A stretch of 64,000 nt of DNA, taken from assembly GCF_026723865.1 (NCBI RefSeq), contig NZ_CP113529.1, forward strand, positions 4,340,001-4,404,000, given 5' to 3'. The notes under the pieces are model-generated. The model was not told the DNA's origin and made no database searches. It saw nothing but the letters and a program-made list of their open reading frames with translations. Source of the DNA: Mycobacterium sp. Aquia_216 (GTDB taxonomy: Bacteria; Actinomycetota; Actinomycetes; Mycobacteriales; Mycobacteriaceae). This document shows, piece by piece, positions 17,051-26,435 of this stretch (position 1 is its first letter; each line of letters starts with the position of its first letter). Made by a program: the position numbers and the translations under genes.

Positions 17051-18836
17051 AGCGACTCGTGAGCATGCGGCGCCACGAGGGCCTGGCTGTCGGCCGACGA
17101 GTCACGTAGGGCCACGGCTGGTTTCGTTGCGGGACCGAACCTGCCCGGGCCTGTTTCAGCTGCATCCGCAAATGCTGCCGCAGCTCGTGCAGATCGGGAT
17201 CCGTCCACCGGTTGTCGGCTTCGATCGGGTCGGCGGTGAGATCGTAGAGCTCCCATTGATCATCGAGGGGAGACGTCCGATAGGCTTCTCCCCCAATGCC
17301 ATTAGCCGCGAGATGGCGCACGCCGGGTTCGGTCCAGGTGCCCGGGTCGTCGAAGGTGCGGACCAGCTTCCACAGGTGTCCGGCGCCCGCGCCCTCGTCA
17401 ACCCGGACAACCAACCCTTCGAAGTTGGACGCGGTGTGCGCCGGAACCCGGATACGCAGCGGCGCAGGAGGATTGGCTGTGATCTTCAGCCGGCGCGCCA
17501 GGCCCGAGGCGCCGCTGTCTCCTTCGAGCATATTGTCGCGGGTCATCAGATAGACGGCCCGGGTCTCGTCGGCGGGCGCGCCGTCGACGACCGCCATCAG
17601 ATCGCGGCCGGGTAGCTCGTGGACTTCGGAGAACGACTCCGCCAGCGTGGCAGCCGCTTTCGCGACGTCGACTCCGGCGGCCCCGAGCAGCGTCGGAACC
17701 AGGTCGACATGCGACGTCGGTGCCGTGACCGCCCGGGGCTGCGTCGCGCGCGTGCCGATGCGGGCAATGACGAAGGGAACGCGGGTGGCCTCGTCATAGA
17801 GGTTGAACCATTTCTGATGCAACCCGCCGTGGGCGCCCAGCAGATCGCCGTGATCGGCGGTACGCACCAAAACGGCGTCGTCCGAACCAGCTTCGGTGAC
17901 GGTGCGTCTGACGCGGTCGATCGGTCCGTCCACCTCGGCGTGCAGGCGGTAATACAGATCGCGGTAGCGCTGCGCGCCGCGCTCGTAGGTCCGGTCGATA
18001 GCGGGCGCCGGGCCGTAGCCGGAGTAATAGGCCCCGCGAAAGGCGATCTGCGCGGCCGGCTTAGTCGACAGATCTTCGTCGGCGGTGGGTGCCGGGGCGA
18101 CCGCCGGCGGGTCCAACGGTGACGGCTTGACCGGACTGCGCCGCGACCACAGCGGGAACAACACGATGTCGTGCGGGTTGACGAAGCTGGCGACAAGCAG
18201 GAACGGACGCAGCGCGTCGGGGTCACCGGCGCGACGGCGGGCGTAACGATCGGTGAGCCAGGCGACGACCCGGTCGGCGATCAGTGGGTCGCGGCGAATG
18301 CCGGCATTGCCCATCAGCGCCCCGTGCGGCTCCGGACCGACCCATCCCGAAAAGCCATACGGACCGAGCGGATCCGCGTCGAGGTAGCGCTGCACCGCCA
18401 CCGGGTCGACGACGCCGTCGTCATCGTTGGTCGCCAGCGAACCCCCGGTGTCCGGGTCGGTGAGATCCGCATGCGAGATGTGCCACTTGCCGTCGTAGTG
18501 CGTGTCGTATCCCGCCGCGCGCAACCAGTTGCCCAACGTGGGCACCTCGCCCGGGCGCAGCCAGCGCATGCGGGAGTCGTCGGCCGTCTTCCCGATGCCG
18601 TCGGTCTGGGTGACCCCGTGCAAGTCCGGGTACTGCCCGGTGAAGATGGTCGGGCGACTAGGCACACAGGCCAGCGAGCCCGTGTAGTGCCGGCCGAAGC
18701 TGACGCCGTGATCGTCGAACCATCTGCGCCCCAACAGCATTCGATCCCGCCAGGCGAGTAGTTCGGGCGTCTCGTACGGTGGCGTCGCGCGTTCCTCGTC
18801 GGTCATCAGGATGACGATGTCGGGGCGATCAGACAC
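17040..18836 (-). CDS. Sulfatase (alkaline-phosphatase superfamily)
   Basis: 598 aa. The active-site motif CVPSR near residue 55 is the C-x-P-S-R site whose Cys becomes formylglycine in type I sulfatases. Further signatures are YDGKWHISH, HGDLLGAHGGLHQKW and LVPTLLG. It hydrolyses sulfate esters; the substrate is unknown. GTG at 18836, preceded by GGAGAAGG, is chosen and overlaps the SRPBCC gene by 8 bp, so the two are coupled. The usual metal Asp pair appears as TDEE. No signal peptide is seen, so a cytoplasmic site is likely. Confidence 0.85.
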   Translation of the reverse strand: MSDRPDIVILMTDEERATPPYETPELLAWRDRMLLGRRWFDDHGVSFGRHYTGSLACVPSRPTIFTGQYPDLHGVTQTDGIGKTADDSRMRWLRPGEVPTLGNWLRAAGYDTHYDGKWHISHADLTDPDTGGSLATNDDDGVVDPVAVQRYLDADPLGPYGFSGWVGPEPHGALMGNAGIRRDPLIADRVVAWLTDRYARRRAGDPDALRPFLLVASFVNPHDIVLFPLWSRRSPVKPSPLDPPAVAPAPTADEDLSTKPAAQIAFRGAYYSGYGPAPAIDRTYERGAQRYRDLYYRLHAEVDGPIDRVRRTVTEAGSDDAVLVRTADHGDLLGAHGGLHQKWFNLYDEATRVPFVIARIGTRATQPRAVTAPTSHVDLVPTLLGAAGVDVAKAAATLAESFSEVHELPGRDLMAVVDGAPADETRAVYLMTRDNMLEGDSGASGLARRLKITANPPAPLRIRVPAHTASNFEGLVVRVDEGAGAGHLWKLVRTFDDPGTWTEPGVRHLAANGIGGEAYRTSPLDDQWELYDLTADPIEADNRWTDPDLHELRQHLRMQLKQARAGSVPQRNQPWPYVTRRPTARPSWRRMLTSRSRA

Positions 18837-19281
18837 GAGCCTTCTCCAATCGTTTTGCGAGCCCGGCGAGCAACGAGTCGGACAGTCGTACAGCGACGCG
18901 ACACACCAGGCGTTCGGCAAGCTCTTGGGTTGGGCGAGGTCCGATTTCGACCGTGCTGGTCAAGGTCACGACGGCCGAGTCGCCCGTACCGGCCGCGAGC
19001 GTCCAGCGGTTCGCCACCCGGCGCAGCAACCGGGGCAGGCCCTCGATGTCGTAGGCAAGCACGTGTGGCGGGTCGAACGCGGTGATGCGCTCGACGAGAG
19101 TGTCACGTTTGACTTGTACTCGTCTCGTCGTACCGACCGGTGCTCCGCCGGCACCCGAGAACAAGATGCACGAGTGATCGACGTCGTCGGCCCACGAACT
19201 GATTGCGCCGAAGTCCGCCAGGACATCCCAGACTTCTTGCACGCGAGCCGCAATGAGACGTGTGCGCTGGATGTCGGCCAC
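18829..19281 (-). CDS. SRPBCC / polyketide-cyclase-like protein
   Basis: 150 aa of START-like fold: MADIQRTRLIAARVQEVWDVLADFGAISSWADDV at the N-terminus, a central VERITAFDPPHVLAYDIEGLP, and a long C-terminal helix. Such proteins bind hydrophobic ligands in a deep pocket. It precedes and overlaps the sulfatase gene, so a joint role on a lipid or sterol-like sulfate is conceivable but unproven. Confidence 0.75.
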   Translation of the reverse strand: MADIQRTRLIAARVQEVWDVLADFGAISSWADDVDHSCILFSGAGGAPVGTTRRVQVKRDTLVERITAFDPPHVLAYDIEGLPRLLRRVANRWTLAAGTGDSAVVTLTSTVEIGPRPTQELAERLVCRVAVRLSDSLLAGLAKRLEKARV

Positions 19282-19316
19282 CCGCTTACGTTACGCGAAG
19301 AGCGACAACCGGCTCG

Positions 19317-20174
19317 TTAAATCGGGGTGATATGCAGGATCGTCTCGATGGCGACCGAGGCGGCGCCCGCCCCGGCAAAGAGAGCGAGCGCCACCCAATC
19401 CGCCGTTTTCGGCCGGGCCGGAGATGCGGCAAGCTGACCGGCCCCGCCACGAGCGGTGATCGCGTCGCCCATTTCGTCCGCGCGCCGCAACGTCACGACC
19501 ATGGCCGTCGCGAACAGGTCGATCAAGTCGCGGCCCTGCTGCTGGCGTCGAGCCTTGCGACTGAGGGGCACCTCTTTGGGACGTAGTCGGCGGGCGGCGT
19601 AAAGCACTTGGAATTCCTCGATCAGCATCGGGAAGGCGCGCAACGCGAGCGCCAACGCGGCCGCCCATTCGTCGACCGGGATCCGGAATATCTTGAACGG
19701 GCGGCCCAAAGTTGCTAGGGCGGGGCCGATTTCGGCGACGTTGGTCGTCCAGGACACAATCGCCCCGAGGGCGATCAACAGGATCGTCAGCGCGGTCATC
19801 CGCAGGAAGTGCAATGAGCCGCCGAGGGCGACGTGCAGCCCGGCCACCGAGACCACCGGACTACCGCCGGAGAGCGCAGCAGTGACAAAGCCCAGCCCGA
19901 TCACGAGCCACAGCCAGCGCGGCACCGACGGCAAGGCGCCGCGTGGAATGTGGGCAAGCCACACCGCCGCCACCGTCACGGCGCCGAGCAGTCCGATACT
20001 CACCCAGCCCGGATAGAAGGTCAGCAGCACCGCGACACCGACAACGACCAGCAATTTGGTGCCGGCCCACAATTGGTGGATGACGGAGTTTCCGGGGACG
20101 GGAACCAGCAACACCACCGGACGGCGAGGGCGCTTAGCCCGACCCCTGGCGGCCGGTGATGCAGTCGCGGTCAT
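19317..20174 (-). CDS. ECF transporter transmembrane subunit EcfT-like
   Basis: 285 aa from the ATG at 20174, which overlaps the upstream ATPase gene by ATGA. Five to six hydrophobic helices and the coupling motifs [10 protein letters not shown] and DAITARGG, which correspond to the Ala-Arg-x helices that contact both ATPases in energy-coupling-factor transporters. Forms one transporter with the ATPase/S-component fusion encoded just upstream. Counterpart of Rv2325c from memory. Confidence 0.8.
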   Translation of the reverse strand: MTATASPAARGRAKRPRRPVVLLVPVPGNSVIHQLWAGTKLLVVVGVAVLLTFYPGWVSIGLLGAVTVAAVWLAHIPRGALPSVPRWLWLVIGLGFVTAALSGGSPVVSVAGLHVALGGSLHFLRMTALTILLIALGAIVSWTTNVAEIGPALATLGRPFKIFRIPVDEWAAALALALRAFPMLIEEFQVLYAARRLRPKEVPLSRKARRQQQGRDLIDLFATAMVVTLRRADEMGDAITARGGAGQLAASPARPKTADWVALALFAGAGAASVAIETILHITPI

Positions 20175-22243
20175 GCCACGCCCCCTGTCGTGGTCGACAC
20201 CGTTTCCAGCACACCGTCGCGCAGATGCAGGGTGCGCGGGCAAATCCCTTCCAGGCCGATGCTGTCGTGCGAAATCACCACCAGGGTCAAGCCCTGCTCG
20301 CGCCGCAGCCGGTCGAGCAGCGTCAGCAAGCCGCGTTGGCTGGCGACGTCCAACCCCGCCAGCGGCTCGTCGAGGATCAACGCGCGCGGCGAACGCGCCA
20401 ACAGTCCGGCCAGCACCACGCGGCGCATCTGGCCACCGCTGAGCTGGTCGATGCGCCGTTGGGCCAACGTGGGCTGCAGTCCGACCAGGGCCAGCGCCGC
20501 GGCCACGCGGTCTTCGTCGTGATGCGAAAAACCAGCTGCCGAAGCCACTTCAAGGTTGACGTGGCTGCGCATCAATTGCAGCCGGGCTGACTGGAAGGCC
20601 AACGCCACCACACCGACGTGCTCATCGGTGGGCTCGCCGTCGATCAGGCATGAGCCAGTGGTGGGAACGGTCAACCCGGCCATGATCCAGCCCAGCGTGG
20701 ACTTGCCCGAACCGTTCTGCCCGTGGATCAAGACCCCGTCACCCTGCTCGGCGACGAAGTTGATGTCACGCAGCGCGGTCTTGGCCCACGGTGTGCCGCT
20801 GGCATATTCGTGCCCGACGCCGACGAGTTCGATCGCTCCCGCTTCGAGCCGTCGATCGGTAGCGGGGGTCGGTACCGCCGCGTCCGCGGTCCCCACCACG
20901 CCGGTGTTGTCCGATGAATTGCTCAGATTGATCGTGCGGTCGGCGGACGCCGCCTCGTCGTCGAAGTGGGTGATGTGCACCAAGGTTGTCCGGTGCCGCT
21001 TGGTAAGACCCGACATCACGCCCAGCAAGCCGTCGCGGCCCTGCTGGTCGATCATCGTGGTGACCTCATCGGCGATGAGCAGCTCGGGGTCTCGGGCGAG
21101 GGCGGCGGCGAGCGCAAGGCGCTGTAGTTGCCCGCCCGACAAACTCGAGGTGTCGCTTTCGGCGAGTTCTTCGAGGCCGACCTCACGCAGCAACAGGCTC
21201 ACATCGACGTGAGCGTCCGGCGGTAGGCCCCACACCACATCGTCGGCGACCCGGGTGCCCAGGACCTGGCTCTTCGGGTGTTGCAGGACGAGCGCGGTGC
21301 CGCCCAGCTCGCCCAAACCGACTGTGCCGGGGCGGTGCACGGTGCCCGATGTCGGTTGCCGGCCGGCCAGGATCAGCATCAACGTCGTCTTCCCGGATCC
21401 GTTGGCACCGGTGATCGCGACATGCTCCCCGCTTCGGATTTCCAAACTGACCTCGCGCAGCGCGTCTTGACCGGCGTTGGGGTAACGGAACCGCACCCGG
21501 TCGAGCCGCACCGGCACCGGACCGATCTCGCCGCCCGCAGGACCGACAATGTCGGGCGGATCCAATTTGTGCACATCGGGGATGTCGCCCATCCGCTCCA
21601 ACAGGCGCGACAACGCCGACCAGCCAATCAACGTCACGATGACGACGATGAAAACCAAATAGGGCAGCACCAACCACGGCCAGTACTGCAGCCCCTCGGC
21701 GACATAGCGTTTCAGGGCGTCGGCGACCGCCGGGAGGTGGACCCAACGCAGGAAGGCGGCGACGCCGTTGACGTTCGCGGTCAGCACCCCAAAGATCAAC
21801 TGCCGCAACCGAGTCAGCACCGCGAACAGGCCGACCCAGGCCGAGGCCCAGATGAATCCGGCGACCATAGATGAGGCAATCACCGTGGCTACGCCGCGGC
21901 CCTTGCGTTTGACGATTCCGCATATCCCGCCCACCCAGGCAGCATCGACGACCATCGCGGAGCTGCCCAGCCCGGAGATCAAGAACGCGATCACCGTCGC
22001 AGCAACCGCCGCGGCGACCAACACTCGAGGACGGAAGCGGTAGGCGAGCAAGCCCATCGGCACCGTGCCCAAGACCCCAAGGCCCTGAGCGAACGGGATG
22101 ACCGCGGCGATGATGGCGGTCACCGAACAGAGCGCCCCCATCACCGCGGCTTGTGCTAATTCGTTCGGCTGCAGCGGTCCACCCGTACGGTGCCGAAGGG
22201 GGCGCGCGGTCACTTTCTCGATTGTGCCAGGCCCACAGCCCAT
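20171..22243 (-). CDS. ECF transporter fusion: S-like membrane part plus two ABC ATPase domains
   Basis: 690 aa. The first ~200 residues hold about six membrane helices resembling an S component ([19 protein letters not shown]). Two ABC cassettes follow: Walker [10 protein letters not shown], signature [12 protein letters not shown], Walker B LLIADE; then [27 protein letters not shown]. With EcfT it makes a vitamin or metal importer on two genes; the ligand is unknown. ATG at 22243 is preceded by AAAGGAGGG at a long 14-nt spacing; GTG at 22213 is an alternative. Longer upstream frames would run into the divergent marR gene. Confidence 0.8.
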   Translation of the reverse strand: MGCGPGTIEKVTARPLRHRTGGPLQPNELAQAAVMGALCSVTAIIAAVIPFAQGLGVLGTVPMGLLAYRFRPRVLVAAAVAATVIAFLISGLGSSAMVVDAAWVGGICGIVKRKGRGVATVIASSMVAGFIWASAWVGLFAVLTRLRQLIFGVLTANVNGVAAFLRWVHLPAVADALKRYVAEGLQYWPWLVLPYLVFIVVIVTLIGWSALSRLLERMGDIPDVHKLDPPDIVGPAGGEIGPVPVRLDRVRFRYPNAGQDALREVSLEIRSGEHVAITGANGSGKTTLMLILAGRQPTSGTVHRPGTVGLGELGGTALVLQHPKSQVLGTRVADDVVWGLPPDAHVDVSLLLREVGLEELAESDTSSLSGGQLQRLALAAALARDPELLIADEVTTMIDQQGRDGLLGVMSGLTKRHRTTLVHITHFDDEAASADRTINLSNSSDNTGVVGTADAAVPTPATDRRLEAGAIELVGVGHEYASGTPWAKTALRDINFVAEQGDGVLIHGQNGSGKSTLGWIMAGLTVPTTGSCLIDGEPTDEHVGVVALAFQSARLQLMRSHVNLEVASAAGFSHHDEDRVAAALALVGLQPTLAQRRIDQLSGGQMRRVVLAGLLARSPRALILDEPLAGLDVASQRGLLTLLDRLRREQGLTLVVISHDSIGLEGICPRTLHLRDGVLETVSTTTGGVA

Positions 22244-22311
22244 GCGCCGCCGGTTAGCCCTCCTTTGCTGGCCCGTGCCGCTGAGACAAAGGTGGGGCAG
22301 CGGCTGGTCTC

Positions 22312-22328
22312 GCATAGCAAAGCTATGC
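22312..22328. promoter_or_regulatory. Perfect palindrome, candidate MarR operator
   Basis: GCATAGC-AAA-GCTATGC, a perfect 7+3+7 inverted repeat 12 bp before the marR start codon and in the spacer shared with the divergent ECF operon. The size and position suit a dimeric winged-helix MarR repressor. Confidence 0.65.
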
Positions 22329-22340
22329 AAGCATGGGTAC

Positions 22341-22817
22341 ATGGACAACGTCGTCGACACCGCAAACACCACGCTTCTGCAGGGGCTGGGCGCCGACCTG
22401 CTCGCTGTGGTCGCTCGGCTTAACCGGCTGGCCACGCAACGCATCCAGATGCCGTTGCCCGCAGCACAGGCCAGACTGCTCGCGACGATCGAGGTTCACG
22501 GAGAAGCGCGCATCGGCGACCTTGCGGCCGTCGACCACTGTTCTCAACCCACGATGACCACGCAGGTGCGGCGCCTCGAGGACGCCGGCCTGGTTAGCCG
22601 AACCGTCGACCCCGGCGACGCCCGCGCGGTCCGGATCCGCATCACGCCCGAAGGGCGACGCACCCTGAACGCGGTTCGGGCCGACCGCGCCGCCGCCATC
22701 GAACCGCAATTGGCCATGCTCGAGCCGGCCGACCGTCAGGTACTGGTCGAGGCGGTCCAAGTGTTGCGCCGGCTTCTCGACAATGCCGCAGCGACACCGC
22801 GACGCAACACGCTGTGA
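22341..22817 (+). CDS. MarR family regulator
   Basis: 158 aa with the MarR winged helix: [56 protein letters not shown], where DxR marks the wing. ATG at 22341; an ATG 8 bp upstream is out of frame. It probably represses itself and the divergent ECF transporter through the palindrome at 22312-22328. Counterpart of Rv2327 from memory. Confidence 0.85.
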   Translation: MDNVVDTANTTLLQGLGADLLAVVARLNRLATQRIQMPLPAAQARLLATIEVHGEARIGDLAAVDHCSQPTMTTQVRRLEDAGLVSRTVDPGDARAVRIRITPEGRRTLNAVRADRAAAIEPQLAMLEPADRQVLVEAVQVLRRLLDNAAATPRRNTL

Positions 22818-22870
22818 CCGGCTCGCACCCCTTGCCGGTCCACGACCACCAGCGGGTAGACACTTAGTCA

Positions 22871-25510
22871 GTGGCTTCCGCGTTCCCAGCCTCACCGCTC
22901 ACGGTCTTCGTCGGATCGATGAGGTACGTCTTTGCCCCGGGCCGCGACGTGATCGTGGCGTATGGCGATTGGTGCGACATCCCGCTGAACCGCCTGGGTT
23001 TCGCCGCCCCGCCCCCGCCGTTTCCGCAACCCGACCTGCTGCTGCGGTTCGCCGGAACGCGTTGGGTTGCCATCGACAGAAGCCGCGCCGGCATCTTCGT
23101 CGACGGCGCCCGGGTTCCGGCGCTGGACATCCGCGACGGCCAGGCGATCGCGCTCGGTGACCCTCAGCGCGGTCCGCGACTGGTTTTCCGCCTTGGCTTG
23201 CCGCCCGGTCCTCCAGGGCCACCGCCCGGTCCCCCGCAACGCGCACCGTATCCACCGCCGTCCCCGCAAATGCCACCCCCACCACCGCCATCGCCGGCCC
23301 ATCCGCCGCCGCGGTCACCGCAAATGCCGCCCCATCCGCCGCAGCCACCGCAAATGCCGGCCCATCCGCCGCCGCGGCCACCTGTCGCGCCGAGCCAACC
23401 CCCGCAGCAGATCCCGACCAGGCAGGAAACGCAGCGAATGCGCGTCACCCCGACGCGACAGCCGACGGTCGAGCGCCCCATCCCACCGGGGGCGCCACCG
23501 CCTCCGATGCCGGCGCCGCCCCCGGTCGGGCCCACCGCGCCGCCGGCGCCCCCCGTGCCGCCGCCGTCGCACCCGCCGTCGCCACCACAACCGCCCGAGC
23601 CTCCACCGATCGCGGCACCACCACCGATCGCGGCACCACCACCGATCCCGGAACAGCCGATCGCGCCGGAGCAACAGCGCAAAGGCCGCGGGCTGATCGA
23701 GCGAATGACCGACGCGACACGCAAGCTGCGCGCAAGCCGCCCCCCGAGCGAAGCCACCGTCGGAACCGAAGAGCCCAGCACGACCTACCGGCTGCCGCTC
23801 GAGGGCGTCGCACGCACGGCCGGCGTCAACGCCTACCGCCTGGGGCTTATCGCCGACGGACACGACCTGCTCACGGACGTGTCATTCACGGCGCGTCCGG
23901 GCACGCTGACCGCGGTCGCCGGGCCGTCAACCGCCCGCAATTCGGCGCTGCTCGGGATGCTCGCGGGCACCCGGGAGCCCAGCACCGGGCGCGTAACCGT
24001 CGACAGCCACGACGTGTACACCGAACCCGAGGCCATGCGCACCCGCATCGGCATCGTTTCGCGCAGCGAACGGATTCACCGACGGCTGACCGTCGAACGC
24101 GCCCTGCGCTACACCGCCGAACTGCGGCTGCCGCCCGACATCCCGCGCGAGCATCGCGACCGAGTCGTCAACCAGGTGATCGAAGAAGTCGGGCTGACTC
24201 CGTACCGCACAACCAGGATCGGCAAGCTGTCGCCGGAGCTACGTCGGTGCGCATCGGTGGCCATCGAACTGATCACCAGACCAACGCTGCTCGTGGTCGA
24301 CGAGCAGAGCACCGCCCTGGATCCGGCGCAGCAGGATCACGTGATGGCGGTGTTGCGACGCCAGGCCGACCTCGGCTGTGTCGTCGTGGTGGCAACCACA
24401 TCGCGGACCCAGCTCACCATCTGCGACCAGGTACTGCTGCTCACCGCGGCCGGGACCACGGCCTTCGCCGGAGCTCCCCAACGACTCAAGTCCACGATGG
24501 GCACCGCCGACTGGTCCGAAGCCCTCGCACGCATAAGCGCCGATGCCGACGGTGCTCACCGCGCCTTCACCGCACACCAACCAGGCCCGGCGGAACCGCC
24601 CGAAACCTCTGCACCCTGGCCGCCGCAGCGAGCGGCCACCCTGACCCGGCAAGCCTGGCTGGTGGCCCGCCGCCAAGCCCGGCTGGCCATCGCCGACCCC
24701 TTCTACTCCCTGTTCCTGGTGGCGCTGCCGTTCGCGTTGGCAGCGCTGACTCTGTTGATTCCCGGCGATTCCGGCCTGAATCGTCCCGAGGAGAGCAGCC
24801 GCAACCCGCATGAAGCCGTCGAGATCCTGGCCGCACTCAATATCGCCGCAGTGATCCTGGGCATCGCGCTGACCATTCGCGACCTGGTTGGCGAGCGGCG
24901 CGTCTTCCGCCGCGAGCAAACCGTCGGACTCTCGACATCTGCCTACCTGGTGGCCAAGATCATCTTCTTCGGCGTGGCCGCGGCCATCCTCGCCGCCATT
25001 CTGTCCACCATCGTCATCGCCGACAAAGGCCAGCCCGTGCACGGCGCCGCGCTGCTGCCGAACGCCGCCGTCGAGCTGTATGCGAGCGTGGCGCTCACGG
25101 CCATCGTCTCGGCGATCGTCGGGCTCGCGCTCTCGACGCTGGGCAAATCGCTGCGCGAAGTGCTGCCGCTGGTCGTGCCGGTGATCCTGGCGTCGGCGCT
25201 GTTCGCCGGAGGCCTGATCACGCTGGTGGGCACCTGGGGCTACGACCAGGTCTCCTGGCTGGTCCCGGCCCAGTGGGGCTTCGCGGCATCCGCCTCGACC
25301 GTCGATCTACACCGGGTCGACGCGCAGGCCGCCGACATCTTGGTGTGGACCCACTACGCGGGCTGGTGGATATTCGACATGATCGTGCTCGCCGTCTTCG
25401 GCGCGGCGTGGGCCGGGTTTGCCCGGTACCGGATTCGCCCGCCGGCGCACGAAATTCGTCAGCGGCCGCTACATCACGAAGAGCAGGAACCGAGTGACCT
25501 GTCAGGGTGA
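22871..25510 (+). CDS. FHA-like / ABC-like membrane protein with a degenerate ATPase (Rv1747-type architecture)
   Basis: 879 aa: an FHA-like beta domain (about 10-110), a Pro-rich low-complexity linker (111-270), an ABC ATPase-like domain (about 320-560) and six membrane helices of ABC2 type (about 630-860). The architecture matches mycobacterial Rv1747. However Walker A reads AGPSTARNSALLG without the GK(S/T), the Q-loop reads VSRSERIH, the signature reads LSPELRRC and the H-loop His is Thr; only Walker B (LLVVDEQ) is intact. The FHA part also lacks the usual GR...S..H pThr-binding residues. It may be a scaffold or a dead paralogue. Confidence 0.8.
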   Translation: MASAFPASPLTVFVGSMRYVFAPGRDVIVAYGDWCDIPLNRLGFAAPPPPFPQPDLLLRFAGTRWVAIDRSRAGIFVDGARVPALDIRDGQAIALGDPQRGPRLVFRLGLPPGPPGPPPGPPQRAPYPPPSPQMPPPPPPSPAHPPPRSPQMPPHPPQPPQMPAHPPPRPPVAPSQPPQQIPTRQETQRMRVTPTRQPTVERPIPPGAPPPPMPAPPPVGPTAPPAPPVPPPSHPPSPPQPPEPPPIAAPPPIAAPPPIPEQPIAPEQQRKGRGLIERMTDATRKLRASRPPSEATVGTEEPSTTYRLPLEGVARTAGVNAYRLGLIADGHDLLTDVSFTARPGTLTAVAGPSTARNSALLGMLAGTREPSTGRVTVDSHDVYTEPEAMRTRIGIVSRSERIHRRLTVERALRYTAELRLPPDIPREHRDRVVNQVIEEVGLTPYRTTRIGKLSPELRRCASVAIELITRPTLLVVDEQSTALDPAQQDHVMAVLRRQADLGCVVVVATTSRTQLTICDQVLLLTAAGTTAFAGAPQRLKSTMGTADWSEALARISADADGAHRAFTAHQPGPAEPPETSAPWPPQRAATLTRQAWLVARRQARLAIADPFYSLFLVALPFALAALTLLIPGDSGLNRPEESSRNPHEAVEILAALNIAAVILGIALTIRDLVGERRVFRREQTVGLSTSAYLVAKIIFFGVAAAILAAILSTIVIADKGQPVHGAALLPNAAVELYASVALTAIVSAIVGLALSTLGKSLREVLPLVVPVILASALFAGGLITLVGTWGYDQVSWLVPAQWGFAASASTVDLHRVDAQAADILVWTHYAGWWIFDMIVLAVFGAAWAGFARYRIRPPAHEIRQRPLHHEEQEPSDLSG

Positions 25511-25608
25511 GAAATCGTTGTCGCTGACAACACGACCGACTGACGGCCATCGGCCAATTTCGGTCTCAGCGTGACGCCTTCGATGTTGCAAAGCGGCCAA
25601 GGCCGACA

Positions 25609-26331
25609 TCACATCACTGCTGCCACGAGCAGACCGACCAGGTACGTCGCGGCGACGGCGACACCGCCGAACACCAGCTGCCGGCCCGCGGCCCACCACA
25701 CCGGCTTGCGGGTATATCGAGCGGTCAGGCCGCCTGCGACCAGTAGCCCTATCGCGCCACATGCCAAACCGGCCGCCAAAAGCCCATATCCGAGAAGGTA
25801 AGGGATCAGCGGAATGACCGCCCCGATTGCGAACATGAAAAATGACGCGAGTGCGGCCACCCAGGGCGAGGGCTTTTCCGCGGGGTCCAGGCCGATCTCC
25901 TGGACCAGGTGGAAGCCGACAGCGCGCTTCTCGTCACGGTGAATCTCGTCGGTGGCGATCTGCGCGGTTTTCTCGCTCATGCCGATCCCGACCAGCAAGT
26001 CGACGAGTTCGGCGCGCTCGGCGTGCGGGTGGTTACGTATGGCGCGGTGTTCGACGTGCACCTCGGAGTCGATCTGCTCGTTGGCCGTGGTCACCGACGA
26101 GTATTCGCCGAGTGCCATCGAAAACGCGCCGGCGAGCAGGCCGGCGATACCGCTGACCAACGTGGTGTGTGCACTCTCGCCGGCGGCCACTCCGGCGATC
26201 AGGGCGCTGTTGCTGACCAGGCCATCCATCGCGCCAAAGGTGGCCGCGCGCAGCCAGCCGCCGCTGACATCGGGATGGGTGTGTCCGACGTCGTACGCCG
26301 GATTCTGAGACGGGTTGCCGGGCTGGGACAT
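25609..26331 (-). CDS. VIT1/CCC1 family Fe/Mn transporter
   Basis: About 240 aa with five membrane helices. The first carries FGAMDGLVSNSALIAGVAAG, the family signature, and the cytosolic metal-binding helices follow with EYSSVTTANEQIDSEVHVEHRAIRNHPHAERAEL, rich in Glu and His. Moves Fe2+ or Mn2+ across the membrane, probably outwards. ATG at 26331 is used. It is convergent with the FHA/ABC gene and divergent from the acyl-CoA oxidase gene. Confidence 0.85.
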   Translation of the reverse strand: MSQPGNPSQNPAYDVGHTHPDVSGGWLRAATFGAMDGLVSNSALIAGVAAGESAHTTLVSGIAGLLAGAFSMALGEYSSVTTANEQIDSEVHVEHRAIRNHPHAERAELVDLLVGIGMSEKTAQIATDEIHRDEKRAVGFHLVQEIGLDPAEKPSPWVAALASFFMFAIGAVIPLIPYLLGYGLLAAGLACGAIGLLVAGGLTARYTRKPVWWAAGRQLVFGGVAVAATYLVGLLVAAVM

Positions 26332-26435
26332 GACGCCATCTAAACGTGATGTGGGCCGTGCCGGGAAGATCCACGCCACACGATCACACCCCGCGGGCTG
26401 TTCCCGCGCGGCCAGCGGCAGGTTACCGTCGGGTT

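Noticed and set aside
23200..23670. Short regular repeats suggesting CRISPR or a VNTR
   Set aside because: The repeats encode the Pro-rich linker of the FHA/ABC protein in frame; there are no uniform repeats with unique spacers.
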